Shown piece after piece: positions 17,864 to 28,357 of a DNA stretch of 64,000 nt. Source of the stretch: Bacteroidetes bacterium GWE2_42_24 (lineage in GTDB: Bacteria > Bacteroidota > Bacteroidia > Bacteroidales > TTA-H9); NCBI GenBank assembly GCA_001768515.1, contig MEOA01000003.1, positions 186,001 through 250,000 on the forward strand, written 5' to 3'. The translations under genes and the position numbers were made by a program. The notes below the pieces were generated by a model that saw only the letters and a list, made by a program, of their open reading frames with translations, was not told the origin of the DNA and made no database searches. Every line of letters begins with the position of its first letter. Positions within the stretch are counted from its first letter, which is position 1.

Positions 17864-19913
17864 AGTTAATGGTTTGTGGACGTTTAGGCCTGAAGTCGAG
17901 AAACTGGAGAGACGTTACACCTGTGAATTCAAACATAAACCCGGGCTTGTTATCGGGCAGCCCGGGATAAAAGCCAGCACGCAGCTTAATGGTCTTGATT
18001 ACCAGATTTTCATTTCGCAGAAAACAACCGATTCCAAACCCTGAATAGAGATGTTTGTCGCCTTGCTGTCCGGGTTCAGGCCCTACCCAGGCAAGATTGG
18101 CAAAGGTAAACCAGGCTAATTTGAAACCATAATAGTAAACCGGGGTATACACCATGCTGGTGACATTAGCCGTTATCTTCTGGTTGCCTGAAAAATGAAG
18201 CGTATCATCCGAGTCAAGTCCTCCAATGCCGAGTTCATTGACCACATTAATGGATTCTCCATCGAGCCGGCGAAGACCCGTTACATACTTAAGGGTTACG
18301 AAATGCCTGACTTTATTGAAGAATTTGTTTTGAAGCGGTGAAAAATATCCGATGGTGATGCCTAAATGGCCCTGCGACAATTGCTTCTTATTCCAATAGC
18401 CATCCCATGTGGCTCTGCCCGAGAGGTATCCGAAACCTGTCATAAACTTTGCCAGACCGGCTGAAACACTTGTATAGAAGCGGTTAGAGTATTCATAGGC
18501 ATCGGGACCAAAATTTACCGCTATCTGATACCCATATGGAATATCTTCTGTTCGACCGAATTGATATATGTAATTACCGGTATAGTATGCGTTTTTCGAC
18601 AGGATAAGACCGGCGAGAACTTGCGACGAATTGTGAAACAGCTGATTGCTGTCGGCATCAACATAGGGACGTTTTGAATAAAGATTGTTTTGCAATGCTG
18701 CCGCAAAGACCAGGTTGGTTGCGTTGTAGCGGTTCCCAATTCTAAGGGCTTGGCCAAGCCACAATACCTGTTGGTTCAACTGGAGTTTTTCATCTCTGAA
18801 ATTTGGCGAAAAGAGGGTTTTTTCCTCATATTGATGGTAGAGTTCAAGACCTCCGGCCACCTGGGTGCCACTGCTGAAAAAGTCCCGAAACAGCTTAAAT
18901 CCATAGCTTCCGCTCCTGTCCTCTGTCACGATATTTGCTTCTGCATTTACAAATGTTCCCCTGATGTTGTCTATCCGATACCCAATTTTGGAAGCCTTAA
19001 ACAGTACTCCATTCTTTGCATTGATCCTGACATTGGTTGAGATACGGTGTCCTCGTCCAAGAAAGTTTTGGTTATATACATCCAAATCCCAAATTAAGAT
19101 GTTGGGGATCCCAATATCAAGTCCAAAGGAGAACAGGTCTTTCGTAATAACAAAAATATCTGCTTCTCCTGGCGTTTTTCTATCTGGAACTACTTCAATA
19201 ATAGCGTCTTCAAAGTATGGCAACGCCCGAAGCAATTGCGCGTTTTCAGCCAGTTCTACCGGATCAATGAGGTCTCCTTCCCTGAACAGCAGGTTGGCCA
19301 TAATGACACTTTCCCGGGTAGTCATGTGTAGTTTGTTGCCTGTTCTTGCCATCCACGATTCGGGTTTTCTGCCCGGATTGGATAGCGTAGGGCCGAAAAC
19401 ATCAATTTGTTCAATTTCTATTCTCTTTATCTTTAGCCCTTTGTAGGTATTGTAACGATTGATACCTGCCTCTGTCTTATTGCTGGTTTGAACCTCAGTG
19501 GCCGTTTCCCGGCTGTTTGGTACCAATATATTGTATAAGCCAAGTACGAATGCATTCTTGGATGCTACCGTGCGGAGAGAATCGTAAAAAGATATTGTGT
19601 GTTGGTATGGGTCACGGAGAATGTGTATGTCGGAAGTGGTGGTGTTCAGCGCGATTAATGTATCAAACCTGATGTATATATTTCTGGAATCTATCTGAAC
19701 GAGTGTCCCGGCGCAAAGGAAGAGCGTATCATTGATTGTTGTATTGCAGTTTTTATCGACATTCTGGGCGAGGAGAATCTCAGGAAGAATAACGATGCTG
19801 AGGAGGCATACCAATAGTACCCGAATGAATATAATCTTACGAGGAGGGTTAACGCGAACACGATCAAGCGAAAACGATCCTGTCGTAATTTCTTGTATCG
19901 GTAATATTTGCAT
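17856..19913 (-). CDS. Omp85/BamA-like outer-membrane protein
   Basis: 685 aa. A hydrophobic signal segment lies unusually far in (about 28-50, ending ILLAQ), so the true start may be internal, although I see no good alternative ATG. A POTRA-like stretch at about 205-260 (LLFREGDLIDPVELAENAQLLRALPYFEDAIIEVVP) precedes a long barrel with many amphipathic strands. The end does not show the canonical Bam-signature Phe. It may be an Omp85-superfamily protein of unknown cargo. The HAD gene overlaps its stop by 8 bases. Confidence 0.7.
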   Translation of the reverse strand: MQILPIQEITTGSFSLDRVRVNPPRKIIFIRVLLVCLLSIVILPEILLAQNVDKNCNTTINDTLFLCAGTLVQIDSRNIYIRFDTLIALNTTTSDIHILRDPYQHTISFYDSLRTVASKNAFVLGLYNILVPNSRETATEVQTSNKTEAGINRYNTYKGLKIKRIEIEQIDVFGPTLSNPGRKPESWMARTGNKLHMTTRESVIMANLLFREGDLIDPVELAENAQLLRALPYFEDAIIEVVPDRKTPGEADIFVITKDLFSFGLDIGIPNILIWDLDVYNQNFLGRGHRISTNVRINAKNGVLFKASKIGYRIDNIRGTFVNAEANIVTEDRSGSYGFKLFRDFFSSGTQVAGGLELYHQYEEKTLFSPNFRDEKLQLNQQVLWLGQALRIGNRYNATNLVFAAALQNNLYSKRPYVDADSNQLFHNSSQVLAGLILSKNAYYTGNYIYQFGRTEDIPYGYQIAVNFGPDAYEYSNRFYTSVSAGLAKFMTGFGYLSGRATWDGYWNKKQLSQGHLGITIGYFSPLQNKFFNKVRHFVTLKYVTGLRRLDGESINVVNELGIGGLDSDDTLHFSGNQKITANVTSMVYTPVYYYGFKLAWFTFANLAWVGPEPGQQGDKHLYSGFGIGCFLRNENLVIKTIKLRAGFYPGLPDNKPGFMFEFTGVTSLQFLDFRPKRPQTINYE

Positions 19914-19987
19914 TAATTTTCAAATTCAATAGAAGGGCTTATGCCGATTGGAATATATAGAGCCTTTGATGTCGTTTGAAGTAGGGG

Positions 19988-21730
19988 CTATTTGATCAGC
20001 CCCATATCGTTTTTAATTGACTCAATTTTTAGCCTTAGCTCGTTCTCTGCAGTCGTTAGGTCTGACGATCCCGATACTCCTTTAACGCCGAAATAAAATT
20101 TTATTTTCGGTTCTGTTCCGGAAGGTCGTATTGTTATCTTCGATCCATCGGTAGTAAAGAATTGAAGTACATCTGATATTGGGAGATCAATGGCCGATAC
20201 CTCTCCTGTAAGAAAATTAGTGGACTTCTTCAACTTGTAGTCCTTCATGATAAGCACTTGGGCCCCATCGATAGTTTTTGGAGGTGTGTGACGGTACATA
20301 TCCATCATGGCAGCAATCTCTTCAGCACCTGTTTTTCCCATCCGTGTGATGGAGATAAGCCCTTCGAGATAAAGCCCGTATTTTTTATAGATTTGCTGTA
20401 AGATGTCGAACATTGTAAGTCCCTGGTCGGCTGCCCATGCCGCTGTTTCGGCAATCATGCAACAGGCACTGACAGCATCCTTGTCACGCACAGCATCACC
20501 AATCAGGTACCCATAACTCTCTTCACCGCCAAACAAATAGGTTTGTTTCCCTTCCAAAGAACGGATCATTCCGGCAATATACTTGAATCCTGTAAGAACA
20601 TCGTAACAGGGTATCCCTTCGGCGTGAGCCATGTCGGCAAGCAATTCTGTTGTGACAATCGTCTTTACGATGTATTCTTTCCCGGTAAGGTCACCCTTTG
20701 CCTTTCTTTGGGTGATGATATAGTTTTGAAGAATGGCAGCAGTCTGGTTGCCATTCAACAAGATAAAATCACCTTTATTATCGGGAATGGCTATGCCTAC
20801 GCGGTCAGCATCAGGGTCGGTTGCCATAACCAGGCTGGCTCCGGTTGCTTTTGCCTTTTCGATGGCCATTTTTAGTGCAGCCGGCTCTTCGGGATTGGGA
20901 GAATGGACTGTCGGAAAATTTCCATCGGGAACCATCTGTTTTTCGACAGTTATAATGTTGTCGAACCCGAATTTTTTTAGTGCCATCGGTGCGATACGGG
21001 TCCCTGTTCCATGAATTGGGGTATATACGATTTTCAGGTTATGATGCTTTTTGATCAGATCGGGTCGAATTGACAAAGAGCTTACCATGCAGAGGTAGGC
21101 ATCATCGATTTCTGCACCAATGGTCTCTACTAATTTGGGATTGATCGCAATTTTTACTTCATCAACATGTTTGATCGCCCTTACTTCCCCGATGATTCCT
21201 TTGTCATGTGGATCGATGATCTGAGCCCCGTCTTCCCAATATACCTTGTAACCATTGTACTCTTTCGGATTGTGAGAAGCTGTGATCATAATACCAGTCT
21301 GACATTTTAAATACCTGATGGCAAAAGAAAGCTCAGGCGTAGGGCGTATGTCGTCAAATATGAACACTTTAATACCATTGGCAGAGAGGACACCTGCAAC
21401 AGTATTGGCAAAGAGGGTATTGTTATTACGAGAGTCGAAAGAGATGACGGCACTGATCTGTCTCTTCGGACCATAATTCTTGAGCAGGTAATTGGCTAAT
21501 CCCTGAGTGGCCATCCCAACTGTGTAAATATTCATCCGGTTGGTGCCGGCACCCATGATACCACGCAGTCCACCTGTTCCGAACTCCAGGTCGCGATAAA
21601 AGGCGTCGGTTACAGATGTTGGATCGTTTTGAAGCATCTCGGTTACCTCTTGTCGGGTAGCCTCATCAAAAGGGGCTTTGGTCCATTGGGCAGCCCTTTC
21701 GGCAATCTGGGGGGGCAGGTTATTGCTCAT
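19988..21730 (-). CDS. Phospho-sugar mutase (phosphoglucomutase/phosphomannomutase)
   Basis: 580 aa from the ATG at 21730; an upstream in-frame ATG at 21850 would add 40 residues without homology. All four active-site loops are visible: the phosphoserine loop ITASHNPKEYNGYK, the metal loop ATDPDADRVG, the sugar loop GGEESYGYL and the phosphate-binding loop RPSGTEPKIKFYF. It interconverts hexose 1- and 6-phosphates, feeding nucleotide-sugar synthesis. The neighbouring rfbD, UXS and ugd genes fit that role. Confidence 0.93.
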   Translation of the reverse strand: MSNNLPPQIAERAAQWTKAPFDEATRQEVTEMLQNDPTSVTDAFYRDLEFGTGGLRGIMGAGTNRMNIYTVGMATQGLANYLLKNYGPKRQISAVISFDSRNNNTLFANTVAGVLSANGIKVFIFDDIRPTPELSFAIRYLKCQTGIMITASHNPKEYNGYKVYWEDGAQIIDPHDKGIIGEVRAIKHVDEVKIAINPKLVETIGAEIDDAYLCMVSSLSIRPDLIKKHHNLKIVYTPIHGTGTRIAPMALKKFGFDNIITVEKQMVPDGNFPTVHSPNPEEPAALKMAIEKAKATGASLVMATDPDADRVGIAIPDNKGDFILLNGNQTAAILQNYIITQRKAKGDLTGKEYIVKTIVTTELLADMAHAEGIPCYDVLTGFKYIAGMIRSLEGKQTYLFGGEESYGYLIGDAVRDKDAVSACCMIAETAAWAADQGLTMFDILQQIYKKYGLYLEGLISITRMGKTGAEEIAAMMDMYRHTPPKTIDGAQVLIMKDYKLKKSTNFLTGEVSAIDLPISDVLQFFTTDGSKITIRPSGTEPKIKFYFGVKGVSGSSDLTTAENELRLKIESIKNDMGLIK

Positions 21731-21945
21731 GTGATATCTCTTCGTTATTTTATTCCCAAATAATGTTAATAGTTCTGTTATCCGCTGCAGACTCATGCTG
21801 AATCTTTCGTAAGTTGTAGACCAGTATTTAGGCTCAGGCCGTTTTTGCATTTAAGCCTGTTAATCTTTATTGGTCAGTCGATCTCCCCATTAAAGGTTTA
21901 TCGCGATAAATTTCCAATAGTAGCGTAATTATCAACCCTGTTCGA

Positions 21946-22806
21946 TCACTTCTGTTCATTTAGAATTGTGATGCATCGGGCCAGGCTATCGCGCCACCAT
22001 GGGATGGTGATGCCAAAAGTTGTCTTAATCTTTGACTTATCAAAGACACTATACCCGGGACGAGGTGCTGGTAGTGGGTACTCCCCGGTGCGTATAGGTT
22101 CAATGTGGCAGGTAATATTGCTCAACCTGCAAATCTCCTGGGCGAAATCATACCAACTGATTACACCTTCATTGGCATAATGGTAAATTCCTCCTTCAGG
22201 CGAAGGTAAACTTACAATATCGAGCAATACTAAAGCCAGATCTGCTGCATAGGTTGGACCTCCTGTCTGATCATAGACAACACGTAGTTGTCCTCTTTCG
22301 CTTCCATACTTACGAATGGTCTTCACGAAATTATTCCCGACAGAGCTGTAGAGCCATGAAGTACGGATGATGATAGCAGAAGGGTCAGCTTCAAGTATGG
22401 CCTGTTCTCCTTTAAGTTTACTCTGCCCGTATTTTGAACGCGGATTTACGCAATCGGATTCCAGATAGGGTTGACTGCTTGTTCCATCAAACACATAGTC
22501 GGTCGATATGTGAATCAGGCGTGCATTGTGCCGGATGGCTTCTGTGGCCAGAATTCCCGGAGCCATACCGTTTACATGCATGGCTGTATCGAAATCATTT
22601 TCTGCTTTATCGACAGCTGTATATGCGGCACAATTGATGATGTATTGTACAGGGTGTTCTTCTAACCAGTTTTTAACGTCATCCTGACGGGTTATATCAA
22701 GATCAAGGTCGGTAAACAAAAGCTTAAGTTCAGGGTATTTCTCTGCAAGTTTTTTGATTTCTGAACCCAATTGGCCATTGCCGCCGGTTACAAGGATTTG
22801 TTTCAT
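21946..22806 (-). CDS. rfbD: dTDP-4-dehydrorhamnose reductase
   Basis: 286 aa short-chain dehydrogenase of the RmlD type, the last step of dTDP-L-rhamnose synthesis. The Rossmann motif TGGNGQLG is at residues 7-14. Typical features are ISTDYVFDG (Thr and Asp of the family) and YGQSKLKGE with the catalytic Tyr-x3-Lys. It begins 12 bases after the UXS stop, so the two are cotranscribed. rfbA, rfbB and rfbC are not in the window. Confidence 0.92.
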   Translation of the reverse strand: MKQILVTGGNGQLGSEIKKLAEKYPELKLLFTDLDLDITRQDDVKNWLEEHPVQYIINCAAYTAVDKAENDFDTAMHVNGMAPGILATEAIRHNARLIHISTDYVFDGTSSQPYLESDCVNPRSKYGQSKLKGEQAILEADPSAIIIRTSWLYSSVGNNFVKTIRKYGSERGQLRVVYDQTGGPTYAADLALVLLDIVSLPSPEGGIYHYANEGVISWYDFAQEICRLSNITCHIEPIRTGEYPLPAPRPGYSVFDKSKIKTTFGITIPWWRDSLARCITILNEQK

Positions 22807-22818
22807 TGCAATAAGAGG

Positions 22819-23754
22819 TTAGACAATGGTTTTAAAGAAATCGATGGTGCGGCTCAGCCCTTCATCCAGCGCGATTTTCGGTTCCCAATGCAGAATTTCT
22901 TTTGCCTTAGAAATGTTAGGCTGCCGTTGCATGGGATCGTCAGAAGGAAGCGGCTGGAAAACGATTTTTGATTTGGAACCTGTCATCTGAATCACTTTTT
23001 CTGCCAGTTCAAGAATGGTAAATTCACCAGGGTTGCCAATGTTAATAGGCCCTGTGATTTCGTCACCGGTATTCATCAGGCGGATAGCCCCTTCAACCAG
23101 ATCATCGACATATTGGAAACTGCGGGTCTGATGCCCGTCACCGTAAATGGTAATGTCGTTTCCCTTTAATGCCTGAACAATGAAGTTAGAAACAACCCTT
23201 CCATCGTTGGGGTGCATTTTGGGGCCATAAGTGTTGAAGATGCGCATTATTTTTATCCTTACATTATTCTGGCGGTGGTAATTTATGAAGAGAGCCTCAG
23301 CACATCTTTTTCCTTCATCGTAGCATGCCCTTAAACCGATGGGGTTCACATGTCCCCAATACTCTTCGGTTTGCGGGTGTTCAAGCGGGTCGCCATATAC
23401 TTCACTGGTGGATGCCTGTAATATTTTAGCTTTAATTCGTTTTGCAAGCCCCAGCATATTCACTGCCCCCATGACCGAAGTCTTGATGGTTTTAATCGGA
23501 TTGTACTGGTAATGAATGGGCGATGCAGGGCATGCCATGTTGTAGATTTCGTCTGCTTCGATAAAAAAGGGCATGGTTACATCGTGGCGAATGAGCTCAA
23601 AGTATGGATTACCAATAAGGTGAGCCACATTTGCTTTTTGACCAGTGAAGTAATTGTCGAGACAGATTACTTCATTCCCTTCATTTAACAACCTTTCGCA
23701 TAGGTGTGAACCAATAAACCCGGCACCACCTGTTACAAGTATTTTCTTCTTCAT
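22819..23754 (-). CDS. uxs: UDP-glucuronate decarboxylase (UDP-xylose synthase)
   Basis: 311 aa extended SDR enzyme. Rossmann motif [22 protein letters not shown] and [14 protein letters not shown] are characteristic of UXS; the active-site Tyr-x3-Lys is in YDEGKR. It converts UDP-glucuronate to UDP-xylose in the cytoplasm. The substrate is made by the UDP-glucose dehydrogenase just upstream, so the pathway is complete from UDP-glucose. The 119-base spacer to ugd carries interleaved inverted repeats. Confidence 0.93.
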   Translation of the reverse strand: MKKKILVTGGAGFIGSHLCERLLNEGNEVICLDNYFTGQKANVAHLIGNPYFELIRHDVTMPFFIEADEIYNMACPASPIHYQYNPIKTIKTSVMGAVNMLGLAKRIKAKILQASTSEVYGDPLEHPQTEEYWGHVNPIGLRACYDEGKRCAEALFINYHRQNNVRIKIMRIFNTYGPKMHPNDGRVVSNFIVQALKGNDITIYGDGHQTRSFQYVDDLVEGAIRLMNTGDEITGPINIGNPGEFTILELAEKVIQMTGSKSKIVFQPLPSDDPMQRQPNISKAKEILHWEPKIALDEGLSRTIDFFKTIV

Positions 23755-23777
23755 AATCTGGTTCTTTATAGTTTGAT

Positions 23778-23853
23778 CTCCCGTATGAAATTCATTGATC
23801 TGTATCCAATTAAAAGCGAACCGGCAAACAGTACGGGAGTGCTGCCTGCCGGT
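23778..23853 (-). repeat. Interleaved inverted repeats in the ugd-uxs spacer
   Basis: Two perfect inverted repeats overlap: CTCCCGTA (23778-23785) with TACGGGAG (23832-23839), and ACCGGCA (23820-23826) with TGCCGGT (23847-23853). Read on the minus strand their arms alternate, so the two stems form either a pseudoknot or mutually exclusive structures in the uxs leader. Confidence 0.55.
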
Positions 23854-23873
23854 GGATGGAAGCAGTCGAAAAC

Positions 23874-25199
23874 TTATTTTGAGGTGTTGAGGCCGATACA
23901 GTAATAACTGAATCCAAGGCTCTTCATCTCAGCTACATCATAAACGTTCCGGCCATCGAAGATAACCTGCTGGCGCAGTAATTTCTTGATGACATTGAAA
24001 TTTGGGAATTTGAATTCAGGCCACTCTGTGACAACCATCAAAGCATCGGCATCAATCAATGCCTCATATTGATCCATGGCATATTCGACGGTGTCGCCAA
24101 GAATTCTTTTCGATTCGTGCATGGCTACTGGATCATAGGCTTTTACTCTGGCTCCTGCATCAATTAGTTTTTTTATCAACACCAGCGATGGAGCTTCGCG
24201 CATATCGTCTGTCTGTGGCTTGAAGGAGAGGCCCCAGATGGCAATGGTTTTATCTTTCAGGGTACTGAAGTGCATTTCTGCTTTGTTGTACAGAACCGAT
24301 TTCTGATCCTCATTCACATGTTCTACAGCCTTCAGTACACGAAGTGAATAGCCGTATTCATCGGCGGTCTTGATAAGGGCTTTTACATCCTTCGGGAAGC
24401 AACTGCCACCATAACCGATGCCGGGATAGATAAATTTGTTGCCAATACGTGAATCAGAACCAATTCCTTTTCTGACCTTATTCACATCGGCACCTACCCT
24501 TTCACACAGGTTAGCAATGTCGTTCATGAAACTGATCTTGGTGGCAAGCATCGAGTTAGCTGCATACTTTGTCATCTCAGCAGAAGGAATATCCATGAAA
24601 ATCACAGGATGACCATTCATCGTAAAGGGCTTATAAAGTCTGATAAACAGTTCTTCAGCGCGCGCCGAATCAACGCCACAGACGATGCGGTCAGGTTTTA
24701 GAAAATCGTTCAATGCATCTCCTTCTTTCAGAAATTCGGGATTGGAGGCTACATCAAACTGAAAATCAAGCCCCCGCTTTGTAAGCTCTTCTTTTAACAC
24801 TTTGCGCACCTTTTCAGCAGTTCCAACTGGAACCGTGCTCTTTGTAACGAGAAGAACATAATCATCCGCGCTTTTACCTACGGTGCGGGCAACGTCAAGT
24901 ACATATTTCAGATCAGCGCTGCCGTCGTCGTCAGGGGGTGTCCCCACAGCCGAAAATACTACCTCGGTACCTTCCTGTATCACGGCTTTTAAATCAGTCG
25001 AAAAATGCAGCCTCCCTTTTTCAACATTTCTAAGAACCATGGGCTCTAATCCGGGTTCGTATATCGGAATGATGCCACGTTTCAGATTTTCAATCTTTTT
25101 TACATCGATGTCAACGCATGTAACATCAATGCCAACCTCTGCAAAACAGGTGCCGGTTACCAAGCCTACATAACCAGTTCCCACGATTGTGATTTTCAT
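23874..25199 (-). CDS. ugd: UDP-glucose 6-dehydrogenase
   Basis: 441 aa, normal length. N-terminal NAD domain with [10 protein letters not shown] at residues 7-16, a central helix with the conserved SNPEFLKEG, the active-site thiol Cys267 in [10 protein letters not shown], and a C-terminal UDP-binding domain. It oxidises UDP-glucose to UDP-glucuronate. A full promoter is visible at 25233-25262. It is the first gene of the nucleotide-sugar run ugd-uxs-rfbD. Confidence 0.95.
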   Translation of the reverse strand: MKITIVGTGYVGLVTGTCFAEVGIDVTCVDIDVKKIENLKRGIIPIYEPGLEPMVLRNVEKGRLHFSTDLKAVIQEGTEVVFSAVGTPPDDDGSADLKYVLDVARTVGKSADDYVLLVTKSTVPVGTAEKVRKVLKEELTKRGLDFQFDVASNPEFLKEGDALNDFLKPDRIVCGVDSARAEELFIRLYKPFTMNGHPVIFMDIPSAEMTKYAANSMLATKISFMNDIANLCERVGADVNKVRKGIGSDSRIGNKFIYPGIGYGGSCFPKDVKALIKTADEYGYSLRVLKAVEHVNEDQKSVLYNKAEMHFSTLKDKTIAIWGLSFKPQTDDMREAPSLVLIKKLIDAGARVKAYDPVAMHESKRILGDTVEYAMDQYEALIDADALMVVTEWPEFKFPNFNVIKKLLRQQVIFDGRNVYDVAEMKSLGFSYYCIGLNTSK

Positions 25200-25232
25200 A
25201 AACCGTATTTTTTTTCGTTTTTCTTAACAGAA

Positions 25233-25262
25233 CAAATATAGCGCATTATCTTTTACACTCAA
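25233..25262 (-). promoter_or_regulatory. Complete promoter of ugd
   Basis: On the minus strand TTG (25260-25262) and TATATTTG (25233-25240) are separated by 19 bp, a good match to the Bacteroidota consensus. The leader would be about 25-30 bases. Confidence 0.65.
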
Positions 25263-25493
25263 CAGCTACGGGCATATTTTTAAGGTTTAGTGGTGATATC
25301 CGATTTCGGTGAGAAGATCGTATTTTTTGTTAAATTTTGTTAAAGAGCTTTGAACCTATTCTGAAATATTTGTAAGTTTATTTAACCAAATGGTTAAAAA
25401 GTATTCAGCTGATTCTTTAGATGATGGAAAAGTTGCTGTGAATCAGTGTGATGTGATCTTAAATGTATCGCGTATTAATTTAAATTGTTAATA

Positions 25494-27383
25494 ATGAGTG
25501 TTGCCCGTACTTTTGACCTTCTTGAAAGGTATCGCGATCTTTTTAATAAATCTGATGTGTTGGCTGCAAAAAGAGATGGGGAGTGGATTAAATACAGCAG
25601 CCGCGACTATATAGACTTCGCTACATGGTTTGCAACAGGGCTTCTTGAATTGGGATATCAAAAGGGTGACAAGATTATTACTGTGAGTAATAACCGTCCC
25701 GAGTGGAACTTTATGGATATGGGAATGGCCATGATTGGCGTGGTTCATGTGCCGGTATACCCTACGATAAGTGCCGATGAATACCGGCATATATTAGGTC
25801 ATTCTGACGCCCGCAGTATCATCATCTCCGACCGTTTGCTCTTGAACAAGATCAGACCTGTTGTTGCTGATTGCCCATCGATTGAGGCTATTTACACCAT
25901 CAATAATATTGATGATGAACTCAATTGGTCGGAAATTGTAGAGAAGGGCCGTATAAGTTGTGATAATAACCGGCAAAAACTTTCGGATATAATGAATTCT
26001 ATTACGCCCGACGATGTCGTTACGCTTATTTATACATCGGGTACAACCGGAACGCCTAAAGGGGTGATGTTGACACACCAGAACCTGGTATCCAATTTTA
26101 TAGCTACTTCAAAAGTACAGCCGCTTGACAGTCGCCATAAAGTATTGAGTTTTCTCCCGCTCTGTCATGTGTATGAGCGGATGATGAATTACCATTTTCA
26201 ATATCTTGGCATTAGCATTTACTACGCCGAAAATCTGGGAACTGTTACTCAAAACCTGATTGAAATTAAAGCAGACGGGTTTAACTCGGTACCCCGGCTG
26301 CTTGAGAAAGTTTACGATAAAATTGTTGCTACCGGGAAAGACCTTCCCGGAATTAAAAAGAGTGTCTTCTTTTGGGCTCTTAATCTGGGTCTGTCTTATG
26401 AGTTGAATAACAGAGGGTTTTGGTATGATTGGCAAAGGAGTCTCGCCGATAAACTGGTTTACCGGAAATGGCGCGAGGCCCTGGGTGGCGAAGTGAAAAT
26501 CATCGTTTCTGGCGGATCTGCACTTCAGCCCCGGCTGGCAAGGCTATTCTGGGCTGCCGGAATGAAAGTAATGGAAGGTTATGGACTCACTGAAACGGCT
26601 CCTGTGATTGCGGTTAGCTGCACAGAGTACCCCGACCTGAAGTTTGGAACTGTCGGACCTGTTTTGGAAGGGGTACAGGTGAAAATTGATGACGATGGTG
26701 AAATTCTGGTCAAAGGGCCAAACGTCATGAAGGGGTACTATAAAGACCCTGCCGCTACTGCTGCTGTTATCGATGCTGATGGTTGGTTCCATACAGGAGA
26801 TGTTGGAATTCTTGAGGATGGGAGGTTTTTGAAGATTACTGACCGGAAAAAGGAGATGTTTAAGCTTTCGGCTGGTAAGTACATTGCTCCCCAAACCATT
26901 GAGAATAAATTCAAAGAATCCATTTTTATCGAACAACTGATGGTTGTTGGGGAGAATGAGAAGTTTGCCAGTGCGCTGATTTCACCCAATTTTAACCAAC
27001 TTCATTTCTGGGCTTCAAAGTATAAAATCCACTACCGTGATAACGAGGAGTTGATCGGGATGCCTGAGGTGTTAAAACGCTTTAATCATGAGGTTGATAC
27101 GGTAAATAAAACTCTGGGTTCACATGAGCAAATCAAACGATTCAGATTGGTGTGCGAAGAGTGGTCTCCACAAACCGGAGAACTGAGCCCAACACTGAAA
27201 CTGAAGCGAAGTGTGATTTCGGCTAAATACCAACATGTCCTCGATGATATATATGGCTACTCAAAGCAAAATGGTCAGCCGAAGTCTCCAGCTAAAACTT
27301 TGATCGAACTACCCGTGATTCTTCGTCAAAGAATTCTTCACAGCCTTACCCGGTTCAGGGGTGGCGAAGATCATCGCGACTAA
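25494..27383 (+). CDS. Long-chain fatty acid-CoA ligase (AMP-forming)
   Basis: 629 aa from the ATG at 25494; a TTG three codons earlier is less likely. The ATP/AMP signature YTSGTTGTPKGVMLTH and the later GYGLTETAPVIAVS and WFHTGDVG motifs mark the adenylate-forming family; size and architecture fit the long-chain type (Faa1/FadD15 group). It activates fatty acids to acyl-CoA. The FadL/SGNH pair 8 kb away could supply fatty acids, but this is not evidence of a linked pathway. Confidence 0.92.
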   Translation: MSVARTFDLLERYRDLFNKSDVLAAKRDGEWIKYSSRDYIDFATWFATGLLELGYQKGDKIITVSNNRPEWNFMDMGMAMIGVVHVPVYPTISADEYRHILGHSDARSIIISDRLLLNKIRPVVADCPSIEAIYTINNIDDELNWSEIVEKGRISCDNNRQKLSDIMNSITPDDVVTLIYTSGTTGTPKGVMLTHQNLVSNFIATSKVQPLDSRHKVLSFLPLCHVYERMMNYHFQYLGISIYYAENLGTVTQNLIEIKADGFNSVPRLLEKVYDKIVATGKDLPGIKKSVFFWALNLGLSYELNNRGFWYDWQRSLADKLVYRKWREALGGEVKIIVSGGSALQPRLARLFWAAGMKVMEGYGLTETAPVIAVSCTEYPDLKFGTVGPVLEGVQVKIDDDGEILVKGPNVMKGYYKDPAATAAVIDADGWFHTGDVGILEDGRFLKITDRKKEMFKLSAGKYIAPQTIENKFKESIFIEQLMVVGENEKFASALISPNFNQLHFWASKYKIHYRDNEELIGMPEVLKRFNHEVDTVNKTLGSHEQIKRFRLVCEEWSPQTGELSPTLKLKRSVISAKYQHVLDDIYGYSKQNGQPKSPAKTLIELPVILRQRILHSLTRFRGGEDHRD

Positions 27384-28357
27384 GCATTGGAAAAAACGGG
27401 AAAATTCGTTTTCAATCATGCTATACGAGGTGTCTTTTCTCCCCAGGTGTTTTGTCTCTCTTTCATTATGTGATTACCTATTATTTTCCCATTTGAGAAG
27501 CCTTCCGAAGGATTTATAATTTAGAAACTGCTTATATTTTAATTCTGTTATAAAGCATTAGTTTGATTATATCAGGTTGCGTCATCGTTTTGCTGAGCTC
27601 CTGATGATATTCATAATCTTTACCGGGTCTCCGGCAGCTTACAAACCCGGGGAATGATCGTTCCATTAGCCGACGGTGTGGTAAGACCTCAGACTTTGGG
27701 GCGGAATCTTTTCTTGGTACAACCTCCAATATCCATTCAAACCAGAATCAGCATCATCAAAGACGTTCAGTTACTATCCTGACAGAACAGGTTCCCTGAT
27801 CCGAATACATCTCCGGATGAATACATTTTCAGGGAAGGGGTCAAAATTTTACCATCGGTTGAATTCTCACAAATTTCAGATTGAATCACGAAGACCGGAT
27901 ACCGTTTTACATGCTGTCGCGATCAGTATGCAAAACAATCAATAAAGCTGTTGAAAGTCTGCTGAAAAACATGCCATTTTTTTAGATCAACCGTAGATCA
28001 ACCGTAGATCAACCGTAGATCAACCGTAGATCAACCGTAGATCAACCGTAGATCAACCGTAGATGAAGCGTGTGGTCATGGTCGATTCACGATTGATTTC
28101 CGCCTGGTTCCCGATGTGTATTCTTTTAAAAGCATACCGGGATAAAACAAAAATTGGACCACGGCAGGTCACCTTTTTTTTGATTGAAAGAAATTTGAAT
28201 GGTTATGGCTCCCGATAGTCGGCGGAACCAAGTTCAGCGGAGCCTTTGATTTTTTGGATGAGTAAAACAATTGGAGCCTTTGGTTGTTGTGTTGGTTGAT
28301 AATTAAGGGGGTTAGCCTGTTGGCTACTCTGATTGACAATCGCCTAAAAATTTGATT
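27384..28357. other. Gene-free stretch of about 970 bases with an 11-bp tandem array
   Basis: No credible gene on either strand; a 65-codon minus-strand frame at 27532-27729 has no recognisable features. The main content is the 11-bp tandem array at 27983-28070. The aconitase promoter should be at the right end, but I see no consensus -7 motif. Confidence 0.6.
27983..28070. repeat. Tandem array of an 11-bp unit
   Basis: Seven perfect head-to-tail copies of TAGATCAACCG (27983-28059) and an eighth degenerate copy TAGATGAAGCG (28060-28070). Each intact unit contains one GATC. There are no spacers, so it is not a CRISPR. Confidence 0.97.

Noticed and set aside
21946..25199. Complete O-antigen or capsule cluster
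   Set aside because: Only three nucleotide-sugar enzymes are present; no glycosyltransferase, flippase or polymerase is visible.
27532..27729. 65-codon minus-strand frame in the long gene-free stretch
   Set aside because: No promoter motif, signal, domain or neighbour support; composition looks random.
27983..28070. CRISPR array
   Set aside because: The 11-bp units are directly adjacent with no spacers, and no cas genes are nearby.
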